A stretch of DNA of 64,000 nucleotides from Actinomadura craniellae. GTDB lineage: Bacteria > Actinomycetota > Actinomycetes > Streptosporangiales > Streptosporangiaceae. Within the stretch, counting starts at the first letter, position 1. Each line of letters opens with the position of its first letter. Both the position numbers and the translations under genes were made by a program. Positions 1 to 8,199 of this stretch are shown in pieces. Location: positions 558,001-622,000 of the forward strand of contig NZ_QLYX01000001.1 in NCBI RefSeq assembly GCF_003289645.1, in the 5' to 3' direction. The notes under the pieces are model-generated. The model had not been told where the DNA came from and ran no database searches. It saw nothing but the letters and a program-made list of their open reading frames with translations.

Positions 1-464
1 GCCCCAAGGTCACCCTGTTCGCCGGTGGCCTGGTCATCGCGCTCGGGTACGGGTCCTCGGCGGTCCTGCTGGGATCGACCTGGGGGCTGCTGGTCGTCAC
101 CTGCATCTGCGGCGTGGGTGTCGCGCTGGCCTACGGCTCGATGCCCGCCCTGATCATGGGGGCGGTGCCGCTGTCGGAGACCGCCTCGGCCAACAGCTTC
201 AACACCCTGATGCGCTCCATCGGCACGTCGGTGTCGGCCGCGGTGGTCGGGGCCGTGCTGTCCCAGATGACCATGCAGGTGGGCGGGTACTCCCTGCCGT
301 CCGAGGCGGGCTTCCGCACCGGCCTGATGATCGGCTGCGGTGCATCGCTCCTGGCCGCGCTGCTCGCCCTGACCATCCCCACCCGCCCGTCCCGGCCCGC
401 GCCCAAGCACGCCGCCCCCGTCAAGCGGCCCGCCACCGTGCCCGTGGGATCGTCCGTGGGGTAA
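1..464 (+). CDS. MFS transporter, C-terminal part (5' end outside window)
   Basis: The reading frame is already open at base 3 and ends at 464. About 150 residues are visible and hold four or five hydrophobic segments rich in Gly, Ala, Leu and Val, followed by a basic, proline-rich cytoplasmic tail. The stretch with PLSETASANSFNTLMRSIGTS resembles the C-terminal half of DHA2-type drug/proton antiporters of the major facilitator superfamily. It would act as an inner-membrane exporter, but the substrate cannot be told from this fragment. It converges on the P450 gene and both are served by the hairpin at 486-520. The family call is fairly safe. The true start lies outside the window. Confidence 0.75.
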   Translation, partial: PKVTLFAGGLVIALGYGSSAVLLGSTWGLLVVTCICGVGVALAYGSMPALIMGAVPLSETASANSFNTLMRSIGTSVSAAVVGAVLSQMTMQVGGYSLPSEAGFRTGLMIGCGASLLAALLALTIPTRPSRPAPKHAAPVKRPATVPVGSSVG

Positions 465-485
465 GGCTTTCGGCCGGACACGGCA

Positions 486-520
486 CGGCGGCGGAACGAC
501 GCTCGGTCGTTCCGCCGCCG
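486..520. terminator. Bidirectional hairpin terminator
   Basis: A perfect 15-bp inverted repeat with arms 486-500 and 506-520 and a 5-base loop lies between the convergent MFS and P450 genes. There is no clear T-run, as is usual in high-GC actinomycetes. Confidence 0.75.
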
Positions 521-553
521 GCGGTGTTGCCGGGCCCGGACTGCCCGCCGGGG

Positions 554-1924
554 TCAGTCCGGGAGCTTCGCCTGTGCCTTGCGGGACGTGACCGGCTCGG
601 CGAGCCGCTGCTCGTCGCAGATCTGCTGGATCTTCTCCAGGGTCTCGTCGAGCCCGGGTCCGAGCCGGGGGCCCGGGGTGAAGGTCGCCGGGAGGAAGCG
701 CATCCCGTTGATGACACCGATCGTCTCGTAGTGCACGGTGCCCTCGGGGTCGCAGACGTAGTCCGGCATCCGGTCGAGGACTTGCAGGAGCATCCGCTTG
801 AACACGGTGCGCGCGACGTTCGAGCCGATGCAGCGGTGGATGCCGAGCCCGAAGCTGCTGTGCCGGTTCCCCGTGCGGGCCAGATCGACCTGGTCGGGAT
901 CGGGGAACACCGCGGGGTCGCGGTTGGCCATCGCCCAGGACAGCCAGAGCCGGTCGCCCTCCTTGAACTGGGTTCCGGCGATTTCGCAGTCGGCGGAGAT
1001 GGTGCGCCCGTCGCCCACCGCCGGCGTGTAGAAGCGCAGGAATTCCTCGGTCGCGGAGTCCAGCAGCGTGTCCCGTTCCCGGCTCAGCCGGTCGCGTTCC
1101 GCCGGGTTCTCCGAGAGCCATTCGATGGCGTGCGCGGTGAGTGCCGTCGTGGTGTCGAAACCACCGCCGATGAGCAGGGCCAGCACGCCGATCAGCTCGA
1201 GGTCCGGGGGATTCTTCCCGTTGATGTCGGCGTGGACGAGCGCGTCGATCAGGCCTGGCCGGGGGTTGGCCCGAACCTCCAGCAACTGGCCGAACAGATG
1301 GCGGCCCATCTGCATGTGCATTTCCGCGACCCGCTCCATGTCGGGCGAGTTCGGCGGCGTGTAGACGGCGGCGTGCACCGGCTCGTTGTAAATGGTCCAC
1401 GCATTGACCGGAATGCCCATCATCGCCAGCGTGAGGACGGCAGGCACGATGTTGGCCAGATCGTCCACGAAGTCGATCCGGCCAGTTTCGATCTTCTCGT
1501 CGAGGCAGGCCCGCGTCACTTCGTCGATCACCGGGATCCACCGCTTGATGGCGGCCGGCGACAGGTAGGGGTTGAGCGCCTGGCGGTAGTGGCGCTGCTC
1601 GGGCGGGTCCATTTCCAGGAAACCGCCCCGGGTGCCCTTCGCCCGCTGCGGCTTGGGAATGGAGATCCCCTGGTAGCCGCGCTTCACGTTGTCGACGTCG
1701 TGGTCGTTGGAGAGGAACTCGGCAGAGCGCGCCAGGTCGAAGACCTCGCGGTTGCCGGCGGCGACCCAGTGCCCGTCATAGGTGTCCGACCACGCGATGG
1801 GGCACGTGGCGTGCATCTCCTGCGTGATCGCCTCGAACTGCTGGCGGTACTCCGGGGTGTGCCGGTCGAAGTGATAGCGATTCTTCTTGCGGTCTTCGTC
1901 GCGGGCGACGTCTTCCGTGCTCAA
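554..1924 (-). CDS. Cytochrome P450 monooxygenase
   Basis: 456-residue soluble bacterial class I P450. The visible landmarks are the I-helix oxygen-activation motif GGGFDTTT (about residues 253-260), the ExxR pair E294/R297, and the heme loop FGLGIHRCIG with Cys365 as thiolate ligand. The start is a TTG with an AGAAGG-type ribosome site upstream. It should hydroxylate a hydrophobic substrate using electrons from the ferredoxin encoded 53 bp upstream, in the same operon as a mycofactocin-type SDR that could oxidise the alcohol formed. The substrate is unknown. The gene lies outside the main GAGAAT-palindrome region, so its link to the catabolic island is only by proximity. Confidence 0.93.
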   Translation of the reverse strand: MSTEDVARDEDRKKNRYHFDRHTPEYRQQFEAITQEMHATCPIAWSDTYDGHWVAAGNREVFDLARSAEFLSNDHDVDNVKRGYQGISIPKPQRAKGTRGGFLEMDPPEQRHYRQALNPYLSPAAIKRWIPVIDEVTRACLDEKIETGRIDFVDDLANIVPAVLTLAMMGIPVNAWTIYNEPVHAAVYTPPNSPDMERVAEMHMQMGRHLFGQLLEVRANPRPGLIDALVHADINGKNPPDLELIGVLALLIGGGFDTTTALTAHAIEWLSENPAERDRLSRERDTLLDSATEEFLRFYTPAVGDGRTISADCEIAGTQFKEGDRLWLSWAMANRDPAVFPDPDQVDLARTGNRHSSFGLGIHRCIGSNVARTVFKRMLLQVLDRMPDYVCDPEGTVHYETIGVINGMRFLPATFTPGPRLGPGLDETLEKIQQICDEQRLAEPVTSRKAQAKLPD

Positions 1925-1977
1925 AACTGCTGCCTTCTCTGCCCGGTGGATGGAAATAAGACTCGGGAACCTCAGGA

Positions 1978-2172
1978 TCAGGAGATGAGGGAGATCGCTC
2001 GTTCCGGGCAGGAGCTGATGGCCTCGCGGGCCTTGGTCTCCTGGCCGGCCGGCACCTCTTCGCTGATGGCCGTGGAATGGCCGTCGACATCGCTGAGCTC
2101 GAAGACTTCCGGAGCTATCATCGCGCAGAGGGTGTGGCCCTGGCAGCGCTCGGAGTCGACTCGCACCTTCAC
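1978..2172 (-). CDS. Ferredoxin, 3Fe-4S type, P450 partner
   Basis: 64-residue acidic ferredoxin. Three cysteines are arranged as CQGHTLC near the N-terminus and CP near the C-terminus. A histidine stands where a fourth ligand would be, which is typical of the 3Fe-4S (or unusual 4Fe-4S) ferredoxins that serve actinobacterial P450s. I chose the GTG at 2172, which has a GGAAAG ribosome site just upstream and gives a normal family length; an upstream in-frame ATG would add a basic tail lacking homology. It sits between the SDR and the P450 on the same strand and most likely delivers electrons to the P450. No dedicated ferredoxin reductase is next to it. Confidence 0.92.
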   Translation of the reverse strand: MKVRVDSERCQGHTLCAMIAPEVFELSDVDGHSTAISEEVPAGQETKAREAISSCPERAISLIS

Positions 2173-2259
2173 TGGTCTTTCCTTTCCCTTTCTCATGCGT
2201 GAGATTCGTGCCGTCATTCCGTCGCGCCGCCCGCCGGGCGGCGCGACGGAACCCTCACC

Positions 2260-3120
2260 TCAGACGTGGTATTCGTGCCACTTGAGGTAGCCGCCGGCGT
2301 CGATGCGGAACTGCATGCCCGTCACGAAGCTGGACTCGTCCGACGCGAGGTAGAGGACGGCGTTGCTGATCTCCTCCGGCTCGATGTGCGGGACCGGCAT
2401 GGCCTGCTGCACGTGGAAGGCCAGCTCGGCGTCCTCCCGGGTCGGGTTCTCCAGGTCCGGGCGGAAGGACCGGTACATCGGCTCGCTCTGCAGCATCGGC
2501 GTGTTGCAGTTCGTCGGGTGGACGACGTTGGCCCGGATCTTCAGCGGGGCGAGGTTCGTCGCGAGCTCGTGGACGTACTGCGACAGCGCCCGCTTGGCGA
2601 AGGCGTATCCGGTGCCGCCGGGGTTGGACCCCGGGTTCTGGACCATGCCCTGGTTCATGAGGGCGGCGGCCGAGCCGGTCGCGATGATCGAGGCGCCCTC
2701 GGTGAGGTGGGGCAGCGCGACCTGGATCGCGTTGATCGTGCCGATCAGGTTGACGTCGACGACGTCGCTCCACGCCTGCATCGGCGGCTTGCCGTGCAGC
2801 GGGGCGATGCCGGCCTGGGCCACCACGATGTCGAGCCTGCCCAGCTCGCCGATGCCCCGCTCCAGCGCGTCGCGCAGCTGGTCGGCGCTGCGCACGTCGG
2901 CCTGCACCGCCACGATGCGCCGGCCCTGCTCCTCGACCAGCCGGACCGTCTCCTTGAGGTCGTCCGGCCCGGACAGCGCGTAGTTCACGGTCGCGATGTC
3001 CTGGCACAGGTCGACCGCGATGATGTCGGCGCCCTCTTCGGCCAGCCGCACCGCGTGGCTACGGCCCTGGCCGCGCCCCGCGCCCGTGATGAACGCGACC
3101 TTTCCCGAAACACGTCCCAT
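2260..3120 (-). CDS. SDR oxidoreductase, mycofactocin-coupled type
   Basis: 286-residue short-chain dehydrogenase. The N-terminus GKVAFITGAGRGQGRSHAVR is a Rossmann TGxxxGxG motif followed by the characteristic extended loop (AVDLCQDIATVNYALSG...) of SDRs that bind NAD(H) tightly and pass electrons to the peptide cofactor mycofactocin. It is the first gene of the SDR-ferredoxin-P450 operon and probably oxidises an alcohol, perhaps the P450 product. No mycofactocin biosynthesis genes (mftA-F) are in the window, so they would have to lie elsewhere in the genome. The SDR fold is certain. The mycofactocin link rests on family knowledge of that insertion. Confidence 0.88.
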   Translation of the reverse strand: MGRVSGKVAFITGAGRGQGRSHAVRLAEEGADIIAVDLCQDIATVNYALSGPDDLKETVRLVEEQGRRIVAVQADVRSADQLRDALERGIGELGRLDIVVAQAGIAPLHGKPPMQAWSDVVDVNLIGTINAIQVALPHLTEGASIIATGSAAALMNQGMVQNPGSNPGGTGYAFAKRALSQYVHELATNLAPLKIRANVVHPTNCNTPMLQSEPMYRSFRPDLENPTREDAELAFHVQQAMPVPHIEPEEISNAVLYLASDESSFVTGMQFRIDAGGYLKWHEYHV

Positions 3121-3200
3121 CGGTGGTGTCCTTTCCTCGTGTGATCTGCTGTTCGGTCAGTGCCCGCCGCCCGGCGGCGGTTCGGGGTTCCGGCCCGGGT

Positions 3201-4022
3201 TCACCGACCGGCGTCTTCCCACCCCGCCGTGTCGGCCAGGGCGTCGAGCGCGTCGTCCAGGGAACCGAGGTCGCCGTCGAGTTCGGCGGCGACCTTCCGG
3301 ACGACGTCCACGTCTTTTCTGAGGAAGTCGCTCGTCGCCTGGGCGAACGCCGCGACCGAACCCCGCGATGCGACACCGGCCAGCGCGCGGCTCGCGGAGC
3401 TTCCGTGGGGTAGGGCGCCGAGGAGGGCCGCCTCGTCCACCCCCAGCCGGCGGCCGAGCCGGACCGCCTCGGACAGCAGCCCGATCTGCGCCGCGAACAG
3501 CGCGTTGTTGATGAGCTTCACCCGCTGGCCGGCGCCCGTCGGGCCGACATGCAGCACCGGGTCGCCGTAGCTCCGCAGCACGGGCCGGATCCGCGCCACG
3601 GCCTCGTCGGCCCCTCCCACGAAGAGCGTGACGTGGCCGGCGGCGATGTCGTGCGGCCCGCCGCTGACCGGGGAGTCGATCACGTGGATCCCGCGCGGCG
3701 CGCCGCGGGCGGCGATGGTCTCGGCGGTGCTCGGGCTTCCGGTGGTGTGCACGACGAGGAGGGATCCGTCCGGCATCTCGTCGAGCAGCCCGCCGTCGAG
3801 GCAGATCTCGCGGACCTGGTCGTCGGTGTAGACGCACACCAGCACGGCGTCCGCTCCGGTGCCGACGCCGGGGACGTCGGTGACGACCTGCACGTCCTCC
3901 TGCGCGAGCGCCGCGCGTTTCTCGGCCGACCGGCCCGGTACCCGGACCTCGTGGCCCGCTTCGGCGAGCCGGCGTACCATCGGCAGGCCCATTCGCCCGG
4001 TTCCGATGAATCCGAGGCGCAT
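3201..4022 (-). CDS. 3-hydroxyisobutyrate-dehydrogenase-like NAD(P) oxidoreductase
   Basis: 273-residue beta-hydroxyacid dehydrogenase family protein. It opens with the dinucleotide motif GFIGTGRMG, contains the substrate motif DSPVSGG near residue 120, and has the catalytic-lysine segment GAGQRVKLINN. I chose the ATG at 4022 because GGAGGAGAT lies directly in front of it; upstream in-frame sequence is Arg/Pro rich and unlike protein. It likely oxidises a beta-hydroxy acid or reduces the matching semialdehyde. It lies 80 bp upstream of the SDR-ferredoxin-P450 set on the same strand. A paralogue (4885-5703) is divergently placed across an 862-bp gap. Confidence 0.9.
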   Translation of the reverse strand: MRLGFIGTGRMGLPMVRRLAEAGHEVRVPGRSAEKRAALAQEDVQVVTDVPGVGTGADAVLVCVYTDDQVREICLDGGLLDEMPDGSLLVVHTTGSPSTAETIAARGAPRGIHVIDSPVSGGPHDIAAGHVTLFVGGADEAVARIRPVLRSYGDPVLHVGPTGAGQRVKLINNALFAAQIGLLSEAVRLGRRLGVDEAALLGALPHGSSASRALAGVASRGSVAAFAQATSDFLRKDVDVVRKVAAELDGDLGSLDDALDALADTAGWEDAGR

Positions 4023-4884
4023 CGCATCTCCTCCTTCGCACGAACTCCGTAGGGCGCTTCGCGCGACCGTGTTCCTTGCCGGGTTCCGCGCGGGTCGGCC
4101 GGTGGTGGCGGAGCACCCTTCGGCCGTTCCGCACGCCCCGCCGCCGGCGTGTCCACGGGCGCCGCGGTGTGCGCGCCGGTCGCGGCCTGTGCGGGGGTGA
4201 TCGCTGCTGCCGGCCGCGAGTGGACGCCGCCGGTTCACCGGCCGGACGTCATGCGGGTCGAAGCCGTACCGGTCGTGCGGCTCGTGCCACGCCGGGTGTC
4301 ACCGCCGGCGGCACATCCCACTTCGATCACTTCCACGCCCCAGCCCGGTCGGTACCACCCGGCCAGGCGCGCAGGCGGGCCTGGCCTGCTTCGACGACGC
4401 CCACCGAACGCCGTCGGCCCGGCGACATCACCTCGTTGCGAGATTCAGGTCACAGCGATGCTAACCACGCTTCAATCCAATGAGCAATAATCATTTTTTA
4501 CGAATCATGATTCATTAAATTGAACGAAAGTTCGCTCAGGCTGCCGGTGCGATCGCGCGGCCGGGCGGTCGGGGCGGCTTGACTTCGCGACGGGACGGCT
4601 GGTTTTCTTCGCCGTGTCCCAGCCACCCCTGCGGGCCCGACGTGGTTCGGCCCGGTGACGTAGCGAACTCGCCCCCGCACATTTCCCGCCGGTCGTGCCC
4701 GCCGAAGAGTTCCGGCGCCCCGGTTCCGGACTCCTGCGGGATCAAGGCACACGACGGCGGCCGAGCGCATCCGCGGCGGCCGGTCCGTCCGATGAGGAGA
4801 AGTGATGAGCGGACCGAACCTGACCGAACCGTGCGGCCCCCTGCGCGGGCCGGCCCCCGCCGAGCGACGTGGGGGAGTCCGCTG
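4023..4884. other. 862-bp intergenic region with AT-rich palindromes
   Basis: Divergent gap between two paralogous dehydrogenases. No frame in it has convincing codon usage or a ribosome site. The one notable segment is an AT-rich patch near 4480-4535 with the perfect 12-bp palindrome GAATCATGATTC (4502-4513) and an inverted repeat GAAC-GAAA-GTTC (4522-4533). The rest is ordinary GC-rich sequence in which I see nothing else. Confidence 0.6.
4522..4533. promoter_or_regulatory. Inverted repeat GAAC-N4-GTTC (candidate operator)
   Basis: GAAC-GAAA-GTTC in the AT-rich part of the divergent gap. The same architecture recurs at 5802-5815 upstream of the DoxX gene, suggesting a common regulator for this left-hand block. 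The binding protein is unknown. Confidence 0.4.
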
Positions 4885-5703
4885 ATGCGCGTCGGATTCA
4901 TCGGCCTGGGCAGCCAGGGCGCCCCCATGGCGCGCAGGATCATCGACGCGGGCCACCCGACCACGCTGTGGGCGCGGCGGCCCGCCTCGCTCGAGGCGTT
5001 CGCGGACACGCCCGCGAAGGTCGCCGCCACCCCCGCCGAACTGGCCGCAGCCAGCGACCTCGTCTGCGTCTGCGTGGTCGACGACGCCGGCGTCGAGGAG
5101 GTCGTCACCGGGGAGCACGGCGTGCTGGCGGGCCTCCGGGAGGGCGGGGTGATCGCCGTGCACAGCACGGTGCACCCTGACACCTGCCGCCGGCTGGCCG
5201 CCCTCGCCGCCGCCCGGGGCGTCTCCCTGATCGACGCGCCGGTGAGCGGCGGCGGCCCTGCCGCCGCCGCGGGGCGCCTGCTCGTGATGGTGGGAGGTGA
5301 CACCGGCACCGTCGAGCGCTGCCGTCCGGTGTTCGAGGCCCATGCCGATCCCGTCGTCCACCTGGGCGAGCTCGGCTCCGGGCAGCTCACCAAACTGCTC
5401 AACAACCTGCTGTTCACGGCGAACCTCGCGACCGCCGCCAGCACGCTCGCGCTCGGGCGGACGCTCGACGTCGACCCCGCCCGGCTCGCCGAGGTGCTCT
5501 CCCACGGCAGCGGGGCGAGCTTTGCGCTGGACCGGGTCGCCGCCGCCGGCGGCACGCTCGACCGCATGGCGGTTCACGCCGGGCCGCTGCTGCAGAAGGA
5601 CGTCCGTCTGGTGACCGATCTCGCCGGTGCGGCCGGCACCTCGACGGCTCCCGTGATCGAGACCGCCGACGCCGCCCTGAAGCTGATGGACCACCCGCGC
5701 TGA
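4885..5703 (+). CDS. 3-hydroxyisobutyrate-dehydrogenase-like NAD(P) oxidoreductase (second copy)
   Basis: 272-residue paralogue of the protein at 3201-4022. It starts MRVGFIGLGSQGAPMARR, so the nucleotide-binding loop has Gln where the family usually has Met. It keeps DAPVSGGGPAAAAG and the catalytic-lysine segment GSGQLTKLLNN. The ATG at 4885 follows a GGGGGAG ribosome site. A longer open frame upstream is Arg/Pro rich and looks non-coding. The enzyme probably acts on a beta-hydroxy acid. The divergent pair may handle successive or stereoisomeric hydroxy acids, but that is inference. Confidence 0.9.
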   Translation: MRVGFIGLGSQGAPMARRIIDAGHPTTLWARRPASLEAFADTPAKVAATPAELAAASDLVCVCVVDDAGVEEVVTGEHGVLAGLREGGVIAVHSTVHPDTCRRLAALAAARGVSLIDAPVSGGGPAAAAGRLLVMVGGDTGTVERCRPVFEAHADPVVHLGELGSGQLTKLLNNLLFTANLATAASTLALGRTLDVDPARLAEVLSHGSGASFALDRVAAAGGTLDRMAVHAGPLLQKDVRLVTDLAGAAGTSTAPVIETADAALKLMDHPR

Positions 5704-5801
5704 GGGCCGCACATGCCGTGAGCTGTGCCGCCACCGGTGACGCCTCCCTGGGCGAGAACCGGATATCGCCCATCAGTAGGATGAACACTGCCAGAAAAAA
5801 C

Positions 5802-5815
5802 TGAACTTCGGTTCA
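5802..5815. promoter_or_regulatory. Inverted repeat TGAAC-TTCG-GTTCA (candidate operator)
   Basis: Perfect 5-4-5 inverted repeat about 70 bp before the DoxX start. It shares GAAC-N4-GTTC with the site at 4522-4533. It could also form a small RNA hairpin with a stable TTCG loop. Confidence 0.45.
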
Positions 5816-5885
5816 AAGTGGCACCGGCCGGTCCGGCCACCTGACGCCCGGTTCTCCCGGGCGATCGAACTGGTAGGGGAGTGGA

Positions 5886-6401
5886 ATGGCGGACGCCGAG
5901 GTCGTCGCACTGCTGCTGGTGCGGGTGGTCGTGGGCATCACGATGATCGCGCACGGGCTCAACCACTGGCTGGGCGGCGGCCGGATCGAGGGAACCGCCC
6001 GCTGGTTCGGCGGGCTCGGCCTGCGGCACGGGAGGCTGCAGGCGTGGATGAGCGTGGTCACCGAGATCGGCGCGGGAGCGCTGCTGGTGGTCGGCCTGCT
6101 CACGCCGCTGGCCTGCGCGGCGGTGATCTCCGTGATGCTGGTCGCGGGCATCCTCGCGCACCGGCCGAACGGGTTCTTCGTCTTCAAGGACGGCTACGAG
6201 TACGTCCTCGTGCTCGCGGTGGCCGCACTGGCCCTGGCGATGCTGGGCCCCGGCCGGTTGTCGCTGGACTCCGCCCTCGACATTGAGGTGATCGGCTGGG
6301 CCGGCGGCGGCATCGCGCTCGGGGTGGCCGTGGCGGCGACGGCGGGCATGCTCGCCACCTTCTGGCGGCCGCAGCCGAAGGAAGCCGAACCGGCCACCTG
6401 A
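5886..6401 (+). CDS. DoxX-family membrane protein
   Basis: 171-residue integral membrane protein with four predicted helices (roughly residues 8-28, 50-75, 78-98 and 105-160). The sequence RVVVGITMIAHGLNHWLGGG near the N-terminus and the G-rich second helix match the DoxX/DoxD family, associated in actinobacteria with redox or respiratory-chain functions. The ATG is preceded by GGGGAG. It is a single gene after a dehydrogenase and converges on the TetR gene 28 bp downstream. The GAAC-N4-GTTC repeat upstream may control it. The specific function is unknown. Confidence 0.8.
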   Translation: MADAEVVALLLVRVVVGITMIAHGLNHWLGGGRIEGTARWFGGLGLRHGRLQAWMSVVTEIGAGALLVVGLLTPLACAAVISVMLVAGILAHRPNGFFVFKDGYEYVLVLAVAALALAMLGPGRLSLDSALDIEVIGWAGGGIALGVAVAATAGMLATFWRPQPKEAEPAT

Positions 6402-6429
6402 CGAGGCCACCCGGCGAGGGGCCGTGCGG

Positions 6430-7101
6430 CTACTCGCCGGTGTCGGAGGCGTGTGGCCCGGAGATGCCGCCCAGGCAGAACTGCCAGATCTCGTCGGTGG
6501 TGACGGGGGTGGCGTGGCTGTTGGCGGGGACGCCGTTGGCCTGGGCGATGAACATGACGGTCTGCATCACCAGGGAGGCTTGGCGGCGGGGCTTCCCGGC
6601 GGCGACGACACCGGCCTCGGTGGCCTGCTCGATGAGTTCGGTGATGACCGTGAGCAGCGGGAGGAAGGCGGTCGCCACCTCGGTGGGGTGCTTGACCAGC
6701 AGTTGCAGGGCGAAGTCGCTGAACAGCGGGCGCTGGGCGTGGGGGTTGGGCTGCGACTGCTCGTAGAGCATCGTGACGGCGACCTGGAGGCTCCGCAGCG
6801 GGTCGCGCTCGGCGGAGGCAGCCTCCCGGATCTCGACCGCCGACTTGGCGAGCGCGTCCTCGAAGAGGGCCAGCAGCAATTCGTGCTTGCCGTCGAAATG
6901 CTGGTAGAAGCTGCGCAGCGACTGCTTCGACCGGTCGACGACCTCCTGGACCGTGAAGTCCGTCGTGCCCTTTTCCGCGATGAGTTCCTGTGCCGAATCG
7001 AGGAAGCGCTGCACGCGCTGTTCGGCACGGAGCTTGGCGGCACGGGTGGAGCGCTCGACGGCTCGTTGCCGCCAGGCAGGCTCTTCGGAGACTTCGGTCA
7101 C
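6430..7101 (-). CDS. TetR/AcrR-family regulator, probable master regulator of the island
   Basis: 223-residue TetR-type repressor. An N-terminal basic segment is followed by the three-helix DNA-binding domain, with the helix-turn-helix at about residues 49-70 (TVQEVVDRSKQSLRSFYQHF). The remaining 150 residues form a helical ligand domain with no recognisable specificity. It is transcribed away from the acyl-CoA dehydrogenase operon starting at 7339, and the 237-bp divergent gap carries one copy of the 15-bp GAGAAT-N3-ATTCTC palindrome. This makes it the best candidate to bind the many copies of that palindrome in the island. A CoA-thioester effector is plausible by analogy with KstR-like regulators but is not shown. 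Confidence 0.93.
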   Translation of the reverse strand: MTEVSEEPAWRQRAVERSTRAAKLRAEQRVQRFLDSAQELIAEKGTTDFTVQEVVDRSKQSLRSFYQHFDGKHELLLALFEDALAKSAVEIREAASAERDPLRSLQVAVTMLYEQSQPNPHAQRPLFSDFALQLLVKHPTEVATAFLPLLTVITELIEQATEAGVVAAGKPRRQASLVMQTVMFIAQANGVPANSHATPVTTDEIWQFCLGGISGPHASDTGE

Positions 7102-7144
7102 GAGCAGAACGATACTCCACCGCGACGGTAAGAAATCGCAACTG

Positions 7145-7156
7145 CACTTCGAAGTG
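7145..7156. promoter_or_regulatory. Perfect 12-bp palindrome CACTTCGAAGTG
   Basis: Lies 44 bp upstream of the TetR start and about 40 bp from the GAGAAT-type operator. It could be a second operator for autoregulation. It is not seen elsewhere in the window. Confidence 0.35.
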
Positions 7157-7193
7157 GCCGTCGCAACAGATGAGACTCTTACTTGCTTGCAGT

Positions 7194-7208
7194 GAGAATG
7201 CTACTCTC
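7194..7208. promoter_or_regulatory. GAGAAT-N3-ATTCTC-type operator, site A
   Basis: GAGAAT-GCT-ACTCTC, one mismatch to the island consensus, in the divergent TetR/acyl-CoA dehydrogenase gap. Its right half overlaps a possible -10 (TACTCT) with TTACTT 17 bp upstream, so binding would block polymerase. Confidence 0.7.
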
Positions 7209-7338
7209 GTGACATGTGCCACCTTGGCCGGCCAGGCGGAGCGACGTCCTGCAGCCGGCCGCGACGAGCCGGCGGTGAGAGCCGCGCGCCGCGACTCCCT
7301 CGGCGGCCCGGTGCGAAAAGTCCATTGGGAGGTCGCCT

Positions 7339-8199
7339 GTGCAGTTCGAGTTCGATGAGGACCAGCGGCTGCTCCAGCAACTGGTCCGCGAAACGGTGGC
7401 CAAGGCGCGGTCGCTGCCCGAGGACCAGCTCTGGGCCAAGTACCAGGAGCTGGGGTGGCTGGAGGCCCCGCCGGTGGAGCTGGCGATCGTGCTGGAGGAA
7501 CTGGGGTACGTCGCCGATCCGACCCCCTTCCTCGCCACGTCCACCTGGTTCGCGCCGCTCGCCGGCCGGCTGCCCCGCGGTGCGGGCACGGGGGTGTGCG
7601 ACGGGACCGGGCGGTTCGTGCTGGACGCGGACCGGGCCGACGAGATCGCGCTGGTCACCCGCGACGGCGTGGTGGTGGTCGACGGCGCGGCGGTGAGCAC
7701 GGAACGGGTCGCCGTCTTCGACCCGACCCTGCACGTAGCCCACATTGCCCATGTGACCGCCCCGGACCTGGTCCCCGGAATCGCGGACCTGACCCTGATG
7801 GGCCTGGCGATCTCCACGGTGGGCAGCTGCCGGCGCATCCTGGACCTGGTCGTCGAGCACGTCAAGCAGCGCGTCCAGTTCGACGTCCCCATCGGCTCCT
7901 TCCAGGCGGTCAAGCACAAGGCCGCGGACATGCACGTGGCGATCGAGCGGGCCCGGGCGCTGGCCTACTTCTCGGCGCTGACCATCGCCGAGGACGACCC
8001 GCGGCGCGGCCGGGCGGCCCTGATGGCCAAGGCCGCCGCGGGGGAGTGCCAGCAGGTCGTCTTCCAGGGCGGCCTCCAGCTCTTCGGGGCGATGGGCTTC
8101 ACCTGGGAGAGCGAACTGCAGATCCATCTCAAGCGGGCCAAGGCCGGCGACCTGCTGCTGGGAACCGCGGCCGTACACAGAAGGGCGTTGCTGGCATGA
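7339..8199 (+). CDS. Acyl-CoA dehydrogenase, short subunit of a heteromeric pair
   Basis: 286 residues, much shorter than the roughly 380 of a complete acyl-CoA dehydrogenase. The N-terminal helical part is short, the middle beta-domain is reduced, and the C-terminal helical domain carries GAMGFTWESELQIHLKRA, including the Glu expected to be the catalytic base. The GTG start follows GGGAGG. It overlaps the next gene, a full-length acyl-CoA dehydrogenase, by ATGA. This arrangement matches alpha2-beta2 dehydrogenases of actinobacterial steroid side-chain catabolism, such as FadE28-FadE29. The complex would use FAD to desaturate an acyl-CoA at C2-C3. First gene after operator site A. Confidence 0.9.
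   Translation: MQFEFDEDQRLLQQLVRETVAKARSLPEDQLWAKYQELGWLEAPPVELAIVLEELGYVADPTPFLATSTWFAPLAGRLPRGAGTGVCDGTGRFVLDADRADEIALVTRDGVVVVDGAAVSTERVAVFDPTLHVAHIAHVTAPDLVPGIADLTLMGLAISTVGSCRRILDLVVEHVKQRVQFDVPIGSFQAVKHKAADMHVAIERARALAYFSALTIAEDDPRRGRAALMAKAAAGECQQVVFQGGLQLFGAMGFTWESELQIHLKRAKAGDLLLGTAAVHRRALLA

Noticed and set aside
524-2290. Long plus-strand open frame opposite the P450 operon
   Set aside because: It mirrors the codon pattern of the minus-strand genes, is Arg/Val/Asp skewed and has no ribosome site or domain.
4149-4490. Possible 113-codon gene in the large divergent gap
   Set aside because: No ribosome site, atypical composition and no family resemblance.
4480-4535. AT-rich patch as replication origin or attachment site
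   Set aside because: Too short, no DnaA-box cluster, no integrase or tRNA nearby. A promoter/operator region is simpler.
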